64,000 nt of DNA from Monocercomonoides exilis (taxonomy: Eukaryota > Preaxostyla > Oxymonadida > Polymastigidae). Numbering within the stretch: position 1 is the first letter of the stretch; the number at the start of each line of letters is the position of its first letter. The notes beneath the pieces were generated by a model. It saw only the letters and a program-made list of their open reading frames with translations, did not search any database and was not told the DNA's origin. The translations under genes and the position numbers were made by a program. The stretch covers positions 64,501-128,500 of the forward strand of contig LSRY02000012.1 in NCBI GenBank assembly GCA_001643675.2, given 5' to 3'. Below are positions 22,082 through 33,000 of the stretch, piece after piece.

Positions 22082-24364
22082 TCAAACATCGTTGGCTGCT
22101 TCATTTTGTTGACTGTTTTCAGAAGAAACGTTGTCAGAATTGCGCGAGTTGTTGCTTTCCACATTATCTTTTTCAAAGCAAACATTGTCACCTGATTCTG
22201 ATCCAATACTTGAAACATTTTGAGATAGCGACACTTTCTCGCTTTCAACTGCAGATTGCACTGCCTCTTCAGCACCACATGTTGGAACATTAGATGATTC
22301 TGTTGCTACATTTTGATTTTCTTCTTCTTTCACTTCTTCTGAATTCAATTTCGTATCATTTTTCACCAATGCCTCTGAGTTTTCAGTGGCATCTTTTTTA
22401 TCCTCTTCTCTTGTTGGCTCTGTTGTGTTTGACAAGCTTTTGTTTAAAGCAGTGCGAGTAGTGGATCTCATTTCCGCTTTCTTCTTCTCCATGTATCTGT
22501 AAGTGAAAACGGAGTCTGTTGAGCAAAGCGGAGGAAGCGAGGAATGAGACGGATAGAACGAAGAAGGGTAAAATGTTGGCGAATTCAGCTTTCGCGCGTT
22601 GATCTCTTCGATCTGCTTTTTGACAATTTCTTTGTTTCTTTCTGAGGTGATGTATCCGTCTGGTGCACTGAGGAGCCTCTCGTTTATCTGCCCATCCCAT
22701 TTTTTGCTCTTTGGTGACATCAGCGTTTCCTCCATCTTTTCTCTCTCTTCCAAATGCTTTGTCTTTTCCTGGGCGGCTTTTGCTCTCAGAATGGAAGATT
22801 CGTTTTGCTTGACATTTGCAGCAGCAGCAGCTGTTGAATGAGAACGAGTTGCAGAACGTGGGCTGGAGCGGAATGTTGACTCAAGCGGAGAATCGAAAGA
22901 AGGAGACAAAGGGAATGCAGATGATGAATTGGGTGAATTGTGTGTGGGTGTCTGTGCCAACGATGATGAGAGAGGAGAAGGTGAAGAGCACGGTGAACCC
23001 ATTGAAGATTTTGGTGTGTGGAGAGGAGACAGCATCGCAGAAGGCGGAGATTGGTCAAGCATACGAGGCGAAGATAGAGAGCGACTTAAATTTTGCTGGG
23101 CAGTTTTGATCTCTTTTTCTTCTTTGACCGAGGCAGACGGGTTGAAGAATGTAACATTCTGTACAATCACCGGCTCATATGGGGTGACTGCATGTGGTGA
23201 AGAAATATACCTCGAAGAAGGTGAGAGAAGATAGGAGCTTGCAGGAGATGATGGAGTTTGAGAAAGCATAACCGGAGAACTTTGCTGTTTAAAGCTTGAA
23301 GCTGCTGGTGAATTAGCAGTGGGAGCATTAATCCCCTTTCCTTGATGAGCGCCTTCGGCATTTGTCATTTTCATTGAAACTTCATCAGAAGCAATCACAG
23401 GGCTAGGCGCAATAAGGTCTTGATAATCTGTTGTCTGATCTGTATCAATCTGTTCTTTTTCATTCATTTCTTCGTTTTGCCTTTCTTGTAATAGATTGTC
23501 TTTAATATCATTTGTTGACGCAAGCGGAAAGCTTTGAGATGCTTCCAATTCTTTTAGCATCCTGTATCTTTCAGCTTCCATTTCTTCGAATTCTTTCTCA
23601 TTTTTTTCCCAAATTTGTTGGTACAGCTGCTGATAACTGTATTTTTTTGGAGCCTTGGGAGATGCGTGAATACGTTCGTTTGTTCTCTTTCTTTTTAGAA
23701 GCGTTTTTATTGTATGATGATTTGGAGAATGCTTTGGAAGAGTTTTCTCCATTTTTTCTTTAATTTCTTGCTTAATGCGATTGGTTTCTTTTCTCTCGCG
23801 CTTTTTCGCTGCTCGCTCCTGTTTTAATTGCTCCTTAAAAAAATTGTACAAATTGAATAATTTTTGTAAGGTTCCTTTTTAATATTCAAATATTTACAGA
23901 CTTTTCTTTTATTTTCTTCGTTCAGGATTCGTTGCTTCCTTCTACGTTCGATTTCCTCTCTAGCTTGCTCTCTGAGTGCTTTTCTCTCCTTTTCTTTTTT
24001 ATAAATTGTTTGGTAATCACCGAAAACATTAATATGAAAAAAAACGTATTCAAAAAATGCAAAGAAAACGAAATAAACCTGCTAATACAAATTGCACTCC
24101 TTTAGAAATATGTGTTTCAATCATGTTTTCATCACAATTATCTTGATAATACATGTCCTACAAAGAAAATTGAAAATCACAAATTTCAAAATTTTGAGAA
24201 TTCCGCAGAAAAATACAAACTTGGTTCTGAGGCAGATGATCACAATAATCTTCCATAGCAAATTTGCTTTGATGTATCAATGATTTCAGCCTGTGCTCCA
24301 AAGAAATCAAAGCAAACTTTTTCTTGATCACAATCCCCATTGACACGATTGAGAAATTTTTCAT
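22082..24364 (-). CDS. coiled-coil protein, unrecognised
   Basis: Four exons (24364-24221, 24157-24079, 23993-23902, 23833-22082) give 688 residues. Introns of 63, 85 and 68 nt have donors GTTTGT, GTTTAT and GTCTGT. Residues about 70-190 form a highly charged helix (KERKALREQAREE, RAAKKRERKE). The middle is a Ser/Pro-rich linker, residues about 490-560 form a second charged helix ending in KKQIEEINARKL, and the acidic tail is Asn/Ser-rich. The first exon has a short hydrophobic-basic stretch but no convincing signal peptide. Charged single helices flanking a disordered linker are common in cytoskeletal or basal-body proteins, which is only a guess. The exon model rests on matching phases across three junctions; the start ATG is the first available. 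It lies 240 bp from the transposon. Confidence 0.72.
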
Positions 24365-24597
24365 TTAATGTCAATCTCAAGTAAAAAATCGCATAAAATG
24401 ATATCACTTTTTCTTAATGAAAAGAATATAGAAATGCAATTTTTTTTATTGCGAAAATTATAAATAAATTTCATTTCGAAATATTCAGTAAAACAGCACA
24501 GAAACAAAAACACAAAATCAGCCAAGGTAAAGCAAAAGAGCAGGGAGAAAAATTAAACGAAAATGTGAGGTGTTTATGGAAAAGTGAAATGAGAAGT

Positions 24598-25188
24598 TTA
24601 TTGAACAAATTTTTGGCATCTGACATCTTTATGAACGTTGAAACACTGCAATGAACAATATCTTGCAGAACACACAGTGCATGTGTACGATGCGTTAAAT
24701 CTATTTTTTAAAAAATAGAACAAGTGGAAGATAAGTAATTAGAAGGTTAATAAAAATCAGTTATACCCGCAAATTGAGCAAAAAGAATGAGGAGGAATTG
24801 ATGAAGGCTTTGTTTCTGCAGCTTGTAACGCTCGAGAAGATTCTGCATCGCCTTGAAGTGCCTAAATAAAATGAAAAAGAAAATGATGATGGCAAGACAA
24901 TAAAAGACATGCTGATTCAAAAAGAGCGTCACGAAAAGTGGTAACAAGTTTCTTTTCAGGAGTTTGAACTTCATAGCCTCCGCGTGTTTGTCTTCGTTTT
25001 TTAAGTGATCGATCATCATCACTAAAATCAGTTCCCCTACTGCTTGTTGAACTTTTCCTTGAATATTTTGAGCCAATTTCAGCATCAATATAACTCAATT
25101 CCAAAACAGGCTTTCGCTGTAAATATCCTTTTGAATCTTTTGAACCTATCAAGGACCGAATTTTATCTGCTGAGCGTAACCGTTCCAT
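24598..25188 (-). CDS. ZNHIT1: ZNHIT1/Vps71-like zinc finger HIT protein
   Basis: ZNHIT1 (yeast Vps71/Swc6) is a subunit of the SWR1/SRCAP complex that exchanges histone H2A.Z. Three exons (25188-24913, 24861-24767, 24700-24598) give 157 residues; human ZNHIT1 has 154. The HIT finger is split by the second intron: CSIC-G before it and TCTVCSARYCSLQC, then VHKDVRC, after it, matching the C2-C2-C2-CHC pattern. The intron at 24701-24766 has donor GTATAA. The intron at 24862-24912 appears to begin with GC (GCATGT), giving a phase-0 join; an alternative GT donor four bases later would need a different acceptor. The N-terminal half is basic and Ser-rich. The gene is divergent from the RRM gene. Confidence 0.9.
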
Positions 25189-25418
25189 TGTGAATTACTT
25201 CGGATGTAATTCACTATTACGATTTTAAATACTCTTTTTTGATCTATCATTTTTGGATAAAGGGCTATATATTATTTCATATTTGATTTTTTCTTTACAC
25301 AAAAGTCAAGAGTTTGTACAATACCAAAATTCATTTATGTTGATACCATTGCTATTTTTTCAAAATAAACACATACGTGCATATTTTGTTTTTACACAAT
25401 TGTATAATGTTTTAAGAA
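25189..25418. promoter_or_regulatory. divergent spacer between ZNHIT1 and the RRM gene
   Basis: 230 bp between opposed start codons, AT-rich, with the inverted repeat at its left edge. Both genes must be driven from here. Confidence 0.3.
25190..25214. promoter_or_regulatory. perfect inverted repeat just upstream of the ZNHIT1 start codon
   Basis: GTGAATTAC and GTAATTCAC form perfect 9-bp arms around a 7-base loop, starting two bases before the ZNHIT1 ATG. It could be a dimer-binding site in the shared divergent promoter or a hairpin in the ZNHIT1 leader. Function unknown. Confidence 0.45.
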
Positions 25419-26384
25419 ATGCCTTCTTCTCCCCATAGATCTTCAAGGCATCATAGATCTCATCATCATCATACTTACATTATTCGCGATGGCCATGAAA
25501 GATTGCGCGTACATCATGTGCCTCGTTCTAGATCTCGCAGTTCTTCACATAATTCTCATCATTCACATCATCATTCCCATGCAGATCATCTTCGTAGATA
25601 TCGCTCACGAAGCAGAAGCAGATCACGTGATTCATTGTATGGAATGGGCGAACAGTTACATCAGTATTATCCAGAATCTGTTCATTTCTATCCACAAAGA
25701 GATCCACTTCTTCGATATCCTTCTGCTTATCCTTTTCATAATGCTTCATGGAACGAGGGATATCAACCTCAAAGATTATTTGCAATTCGAACAAGAAAAG
25801 ATAATCGACCAAAGAGTGAAAGATACTCGAAAGAAGAAGTTGAGACTTGTAGACACATTTTTTTGGGTAATCTCGAATTTTCTGTCGACAATGAAATTAT
25901 AAAGCAAGAAATTGGAGAAGAGCTTATGAAGAATGTGATAAATGTTGTTTCTTTTCAGGGAGGAGCTCGTCCTAAAGGGATCGCTTTTGTTGAATGTAAA
26001 ACTCATGAAGATGCAGAAGCTGTTTACAACGCTCTCAAAGGAAGAAATGTTCGAGGAAGAATCCTCAACGTGGATTGGGATCTTGGAATGGAAATGAAAG
26101 GAAGGGGGAGAGGGAGACCGTTTATGGATGAATCGTTTCCATCCGCACAGGATTCTACTGATTTTGCTTCGTCATCTGCTCTTTCCTCATCTTCTTCCTC
26201 ATCTTCTTCCTCTGATGAAATGAGGAATGACTCAGAGAAAGAAGACCAGTTGAAGGCGCGCCGTTCACGTTCGCGTTCACAACCATCTCGTTCACAGTCT
26301 CCAGAAGCTTCTCAGTCATTTTTACCTTCACCTTCTTCTTCTGAATCACCTGTTATTCAGCAATCAGAAATTTCATCTCAGTAA
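25419..26384 (+). CDS. SR-like RNA-binding protein with one RRM
   Basis: Single exon, 321 residues. The N-terminus (1-70) is His/Arg/Ser-rich with RS dipeptides. One RNA recognition motif spans about residues 145-225, with RNP2 HIFLGNL and RNP1 KGIAFVEC, and is followed by a GRGRGRP box. The C-terminal third is a polyserine, acidic and RS-rich tail. This arrangement suits a splicing or mRNA-processing factor of the SR-related class acting in the nucleus. The RRM sequence alone does not name an orthologue. A 24-nt stretch inside the RRM (GTGATA...TTTCAG) mimics a tiny intron, but the translated residues fit the RRM, so I keep it as coding. Confidence 0.85.
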   Translation: MPSSPHRSSRHHRSHHHHTYIIRDGHERLRVHHVPRSRSRSSSHNSHHSHHHSHADHLRRYRSRSRSRSRDSLYGMGEQLHQYYPESVHFYPQRDPLLRYPSAYPFHNASWNEGYQPQRLFAIRTRKDNRPKSERYSKEEVETCRHIFLGNLEFSVDNEIIKQEIGEELMKNVINVVSFQGGARPKGIAFVECKTHEDAEAVYNALKGRNVRGRILNVDWDLGMEMKGRGRGRPFMDESFPSAQDSTDFASSSALSSSSSSSSSSDEMRNDSEKEDQLKARRSRSRSQPSRSQSPEASQSFLPSPSSSESPVIQQSEISSQ

Positions 26385-26997
26385 CAAATATATTCAAACG
26401 CTTGTAAATGATTGCTTGATATTTCGTTATTTGATTCTTTGAGTTTATTTTGAAGGAATTTATTTTATTTGAATTGATACGATTTTCTTTAAATTTTTAA
26501 TTTGTGTGTTTTAATATTTCGGATCATTTGATTCGGGAAAGTGTTGTTGTTTTTTTTTATCAAGTTAATTAAGTAACTGGAGAATACTATCATGTCGCAT
26601 GCGTAGATTATATTCAAGGGCTGTGAATAAACATTCAAAAGCTTTGAGTTGGGTGTTGTTCACTTATGAAAAATAGAAGCAAGAATGTTAATAACTCAAC
26701 AATTGATCAGAAAAGATTTATTTATTTGAAAAATATTCTTTTCAAATATCGCATGTTGAATTTCCATCATTTTCAATTTTTAAAAAAGAATTAATAATGA
26801 AAAATTTCCAAATCATAATGAAAATAATAAATTCATTGACAACCATGAACATCAAGTCCAATGAAATATGTTTTCAATTTCCAAGAAAACGATTTAACTG
26901 TTATTAAACAAAATGAAATTTCAATATGAATAGGAGAGATGATTGATCATATTTATATAATTTAATTATATTTGATATTGAAAATATCACTTTTTTC
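26385..26997. other. AT-rich intergenic region
   Basis: 613 bp between two plus-strand genes. It holds the 3' flank of the RRM gene and the promoter of the next gene. No protein-like frame, RNA gene or repeat is visible to me. Confidence 0.5.
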
Positions 26998-29387
26998 ATG
27001 GATTCAAATTTAGATTCCGCTTCAAGCGATGACGATTCATTAAGAAATTCATATGTTACTATCTCTCAACAAATGAAAGTTGAAAATGCAATTTCTAACC
27101 ACAGAAAGCATTTATTAAAAAAATTCACAAATGGATTGCCGATAATGCGTGAAACGCATATAAGATTTTTGTGCGAACATATCATCAAAGATGTATGCTT
27201 ATCAGAGAAAATGGATTCAACTAGATCTTGGGTTTGAGAAATCGAATTATTCTCTGAATTTTTCAATATATGAGTCTTAAGTTTTTTTACTGGATTCTTC
27301 AATCACTTGACATCCTTGGAGCGCATGTTAAGCCTCATTCAAAATTAAGTTCATGGATAATTAATACATTAGCAACGCTCCAACATCCTGATGGAGGATT
27401 TTCAGGAAATTCTCATCTTTTTCCTCACGTAATTCCAACATTTGCTTGCGTTCATGCACTTGCATTGCTTGAAAGCGAAGAGGCACTTGACATCATAAAT
27501 TTACCAAAACTATATGCATTTCTTTCATCATTGCACTCCACCAAAGATGCTTCAGGATCACAAAATGAAAATTTTTCTCAGGATGGAAAGTATTTCAGCG
27601 AAGAGACTTATAGTTCAGAAGGTGATTGCCGTTCAACATATTGCGCACTAACCACTGCCTCACTTTGTCAGCTTCTGGATCCTTTACTTGTGGAAAACGT
27701 TGGTTTCTATCTTTCAAGGTGTCAAAACTACGACGGAGGAATGGGAGGCGAATTTGGAAATGAGTCTCATGGAGGATATGTGTCTTGTGGATTGGCGTCA
27801 ATGCTTATTGTTGGAGGAATGGACGGGCAAGAAGGAACATGTTATTTGCCGTCAATTAAGGGGAGTGAAGAGGAACGAAAGAGCGCTGCATCTTTCTTCC
27901 TAGATAGTCAAGCACTTTTGTGGTGGCTGAGCCAGCAGCAAATGAGCTGCGAAGGAGGATTTGCAGGAAGAACAGGGAAATTAGTGGATGTGTGCTATTC
28001 CTGGTGGCAAGGAAACAGTTGCTGGAACGCAATGTTGATATCACAGTTGTTGGCTGAGAAAGAATGGTTGAATCTGAAGCAATTAAAAGAAAATCGTAAA
28101 GATACAAAAAAGATAGATTTGAATGAATTGGAACAGGCAGATTCATTCAAAGAAATGAAAACATGCAATGTTGAGGAAGCATGCTTTCCGTCGTTTTTGT
28201 CAATATGCAGATCCAACGAAATGAAATCATTAATAACTGCACAACAGAAGGCAAGGATTGAACGAGAGAAAGATGGAACAGATGCAGACACTGGGATACA
28301 AGCGTGGAGCACATGCAGCTCAACTGAAGATGATTTTGAAGAAAATCATAAAAAGAAAAATCAAGATTTACTGTCAACAGAGGAAGTTTATGTTAGTTCA
28401 TCAACATCAGAAAAACAAGTACAACAAAAAAAGGCTAAAAATTCATCATTGATTACAGAACTCAGCACTGAACAGCTTGAACATTCTGAAGGAAATGAAG
28501 AAGAGGGTGATGTTGGTGGTGATGATGAGGAAGATGAATGCAACATTTTGTTGGAAGATATATTTGAAAAAGAAAAGAAAAAAGCAAGTGCAAACGATTT
28601 AACCAATATTTCGTTTGAAGATTCTTCTTCCAAAAATGCTAATTGTAACAAAGAAGAGGAAGAAGATCGATCTCGCTATTCGAGCTGTGTACATGCTAGT
28701 TTTTACTCTCCTTATGCAAAAGTCGCTTCTCCAATCTTTTATGATAATAAACAATATGACACCACCAAATGCCAAGACTTTTTTGAATCTCCTCCTTCGC
28801 TTCTTCCTCTCTTTTCTCCTTCAGCCTTGCTCTCCTACGGCTGCTGTTGCTGTCAGGACACGTTTGGAGGGCTGAAAGATAAGCCATGGTCACCCGTTGA
28901 CTGCCATCACACGTGCTATGCTCTATGCGGGCTTTCTCTTGCACAGCACGCTGCGGATGAAGGTTCTCTCCAGCGCTGTGAAGTCACAATGAAGCAACAG
29001 TTTTCTTTGTTTGAACCTTCTTTTCCTCTTTCTTCTTCAAGTGGAAAAGGCACTGGCTCTCAATTTACAAGACACTCTAGACCAATGATTGAAGAAATTT
29101 CCTCAGCAGATAGTGAGAGTCAAGGAATTGATGACACTTCAGGTAAAAATGACTTTGATTTGTCGAAGGAGACGGTTGAATCGCTGCTATCTATGCTCAT
29201 CATCGATGGATTGGATAATGATAATTTTGTAGAGACAGAGGAGCCTGTTCGGTTCCCTCATGATTTCGATTATCTGCCTCTTCAACCTGTCGATCCTATA
29301 CACGGAATTCATCCACGCAAAGTTCTCTTTGCTCAGCGTTTCTTTAAAGAAAAATTGAAGAGACTTGCCGCTGAGAAAGAGAAATAG
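26998..29387 (+). CDS. FNTB: protein farnesyltransferase subunit beta with a large acidic insertion
   Basis: The beta subunit forms the active site that transfers farnesyl to CaaX cysteines of Ras-like and other proteins, with zinc and an alpha partner. Two exons (26998-27231, 27282-29387) are joined by a 50-nt intron with donor GTTTGA; the join recreates SW-FFYWILQSLDIL. Family motifs follow: HPDGGFSG, the QNYDGGMGGEFG and SHGGYVSCGLA repeats, CEGGFAGRTGKLVDVCYSWWQG (basic residues for diphosphate and zinc-site Asp/Cys) and HHTCYALCGLSLAQH with the zinc-ligand His. The product is 779 residues, against about 430 in human. About 230 residues of acidic, Ser/Lys-rich sequence are inserted between the Trp-rich helix and the last barrel repeats, with a smaller one after. 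GGTase beta lacks this exact pattern, so FNTB is the better call. Confidence 0.94.
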
Positions 29388-30041
29388 ATTATTTCACATT
29401 TTTTGAAAAAGTATTTATTTAAAATTGATTTTTGTATGATAAAAAAGAATTTAGATTAAGGGTATTATTTTTTCTCAAAAAAATTACCACATTTTTCTCA
29501 ATTAATATCAGAATAATTATGAAAAATGCTAAAAAGAGTCAGAGCTTTAATATGAAATAGACAGAAACTGTTTGAAGAACATAAATTAGAATGCGTTTAA
29601 AGTCTTTTTTGGATAAATGAAATTGTTCAATAAAAGCTAAAGCATCTGTTGAAAATTTTTGCATATCGATGGATTCTTCTTGCTCTGTTTGAGTGGAAAG
29701 CTCCAGGAGATAGAGGAGCAAAATAGAAAGAACTTGCTGAGTTTTGGTGAATCATCAAAGTTCAATGACAATGAAGAAACAATTCTTGATATTTTAAAAA
29801 AACCATTTCGTTGCAGAAAATGTTTTTGAAAAACATATCAGTGCAAAAACAAAAAAAGATACAACTGGAAGTGAATTGTTTGAAAAGAAATGGGGAAAAT
29901 ATCGATTCACAATTGATTGTATAGTATACATAATACGCACGAAAATGGAAATTTCTTGAGAGAAAAATTTATAAAATTTCATTTTCAAACAAATATAAAT
30001 AATGAAGGTTCAATCGATCAATATTTTAAAAATGGTAATAA
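29388..30041. other. region with possible unassigned exons, unresolved
   Basis: This 650-bp stretch has two conflicting signals. On the plus strand, candidate exons from ATG 29669 can be chained with GT-AG introns (donors GTTTGA at 29687 and about 29876, plus a weaker GTGAAT) into a protein-like segment that reaches GSIDQYFKNGNKCPRYALEQ near 30000-30090. That segment could be the true N-terminus of the next gene. On the minus strand, 29539-29750 has an open frame with credible helical composition (QKFSTDALAFIEQFHLSKK), possibly a last exon. Both cannot easily be true, and I could not decide. Confidence 0.3.
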
Positions 30042-33000
30042 ATGCCCAAGATACGCATTAGAGCAAATTTTAATCAACTGGTAACGTTATTCAGTTCACT
30101 TTGGGTTCCTCAAAGCAAGAAAAGAACGCTTAATATTGCAGATACAATTATTTTTGCTCCTTGGGCAAAAAGTGGATTTTGGATGTTTACAGATGAAGTG
30201 TGATGTTAAAACGTGAATTTCTATGAATAAATTAATTTTTTATACTTTCTTTCCTTCAATCATATTTTATAGTTGGGCAAATTACGAGCAATTCGCCCAG
30301 AGCCTGGAGTAATTAATTCATTTCAGAATTATCTTTGTATGAAATATCCACCTAATTCCATTCAAAAATCGCCAAAAAAAATTACGTGTAAAAACGAATC
30401 ACCGGTTTTTGATCCAACAGACATTGTTGCGATTGCATATTTTGGTATAATTCATTATTTCATTTTGAAAAAATCATTTTCTTTGTATTGGATGCTATAT
30501 TCAGAAAATAATCCTTATCATTGTCCTTACCCACCAATTCCTTTTCAAAAGAAAAACAATGGTAACACTTACTTGCAAAATACTGGTTCGACGTCAAAAA
30601 ATCAATCTTTATCTGGATCTGCATTTTTAAAACAAAATATCAGCACTAATGAAAGTCCTGATCCGTTCATTCTCGTTACAAATGGATGTCAGGTACAACG
30701 GCACATACTTTTCCCTCTCCTTTTGGAAATGGAAACATCAGCAATGCAAAAAGCAAAAGAAAGGCTCAAATATGGAAAATACTACCATCTTGTTGACGAT
30801 GATAATCAATCATCATATGAAAACAATGAAGAAAATGAAAGGATTGCAGAAAGGAAATTTGAATGGTTTTTTGTTGTCGAGGCGCCAAGGCCTCATGATG
30901 GATCTCTTTATGCTGTTGATATTCATCTTCCCACGCATTCTGTAGAAATTAAAAAGATTGAATTAACAGATGCAGCACTCTTTTTATCAAAATTCGCAAA
31001 AAAGGATAAAGACGTTCTCACCAAAGAAGGATATGTTATTCATCCACCACGGGAGCCTTCTTTTCTTTCATCAACTTTGAAAGATTCCATTCGAAAATCA
31101 ACTGGAAGGCCATCTCCAAATTCTGTCAGAACTTCTTCAGCTCAAAACTCATTTCGTTCTTCTTCTTCTTCATTTCCCACAACACCACAATCCAGACGTG
31201 CAACAGCCCATCTTTTATCATCTCCGGTTCGCTCATCTCCATTTTCTTCACCTCCATCCAAATCAATCCCGTCTTCTCTTTCATCATCGCCTGCTTCTTC
31301 ACCATCCAACAGGACCATCGCGAGTGCGTCTTCATTAGGATCGCCCGCAGTGCATGGCATCACCTCTCTTCTGCCTTCTTCTTCGATGGTGCCTTCGCTC
31401 AAAGAGGAGGCTTTCTCTTTGGTCAGAACACTTTCACAGACAGCTCAAGTGGGCATCATCCAACTCTCTGCTATCTACTACTTCCCTTATTCGGATCTGA
31501 TACCAACACTTTTGTGCTTCAACAGCTGCATCTTCGAGGTTGATGACTCCAAACTGCAATCATCACAGTCTCAAGCAGAAGCCCAAGATGAAGATGCAAC
31601 GAAAGCTTCTTCTTCCTCCTCTTCCTCTTCTTCAGCTCAGTCAGAGCAAATGCCATCACCTCTTCAGCCTTCTTCCACACTTCTTATCAACTCGGCCATT
31701 TCGCAGCACGTCGACTGGACGAAAGAAGAGCAGACAGACGACACAATCGAAAGGGTCAATGCAACTCCGTCTCCGGAGTCGCTGGCAATCACACGGCGAT
31801 ACACAAAGCAGAAGTCAGCTGCGAATGCTGACTTGGAAGAAGAGCAGGCAGCCATCCAAAGACACCGGTCTTATTCGCTCACCGGGTTTTCTTTCCCCAA
31901 ATCGCTGATTGGCTACGTGCCGTCCACTTTTCGTGTTCTGTTCTCGCCGCGCTGCATTCCTCTGATGCCTCTTCCGATCTGCTCGTTCTATCCCTCTCTT
32001 CTCCACAAAATGCCTCCGCAACTCCAACTTTCCCAGTCAATCTCTCTTCAATCTGAAGAGCCGTTCATCCAATCAGAAATAAGATCCTCACAAGACGGCG
32101 AATCTCCTTCGCTCGCATTCTCTCCAACACCTTATCCTCAGCCCCAGTCTCTATCTCAGCCCACTCCACCTCCAACTGCGCAATCATCATCCTCATCATC
32201 CATATCATCCTCATCTCCTTCACATTCACCTTCACCATCTTCTTCTTCTTCTGGTGGTGGTAGAAAAAGGCTGATGTCTTACTCCTCCGAAGTGTATCGC
32301 ACAAAGGAAGACGGATTTGACAGCGCCCAGCCGCCGTTTGATGCCAAGCCGCATATCAGAAGGACGCTGTCTGCCTATTCATATCCTGACTCTGCTAATT
32401 CCTTGCTCTCTTCTCCCACTTCAAGGCCCACTTCACCCACTTCACAAAACACTTCTTCTACTTCCTCTTCAAAAGATAAACAACCATCTCATCTCACTGT
32501 CCTTTCATTCTCCTCCCCACTGAGTCAAGCACAAACAAGCACACTTCAAGAACCATCTGACTCTGTTGGCAGAGATTCAATTGTTGATTCCTCAGATGCT
32601 CCTTCGAATTCACCTTCGAATACTCCGAAGATTGCTGACACACTCACAGAAGTGCAAAACAGCACAGAAAGCTCTCCGCCTTCGCCGACAATAGAGACAC
32701 CGAGAAAAGCAGCTTTGATGATCGACCAAATGGACAACAACATTCTGATGCTGTGGTCTTCGCGCAAAAACAGGCAGAAGGCGAAGTATTCTCCGAAGGG
32801 CAGCAGTCTGCACTCATCCAAAAGAGGGCAGCGCGGCAGAGAAACCGAAACGTCTGAGTCGTCGGCTGACCGCGATCTTTTGTTTGACGAGCTGAGCGAC
32901 AGCGAAACTGAAGACACACACGGCACAGGCGCATCGTCGCGGAGATCGACACTCTCCACGCATCTGCCAGGCAGTCAGAGCAATCGCCACAAAAGCAGAA

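Noticed and set aside
25935-25958. 24-nt GTGATA...TTTCAG inside the RRM gene as a mini-intron
   Set aside because: Translated residues fit the RRM and 24 nt is far below the shortest supported intron (44 nt).
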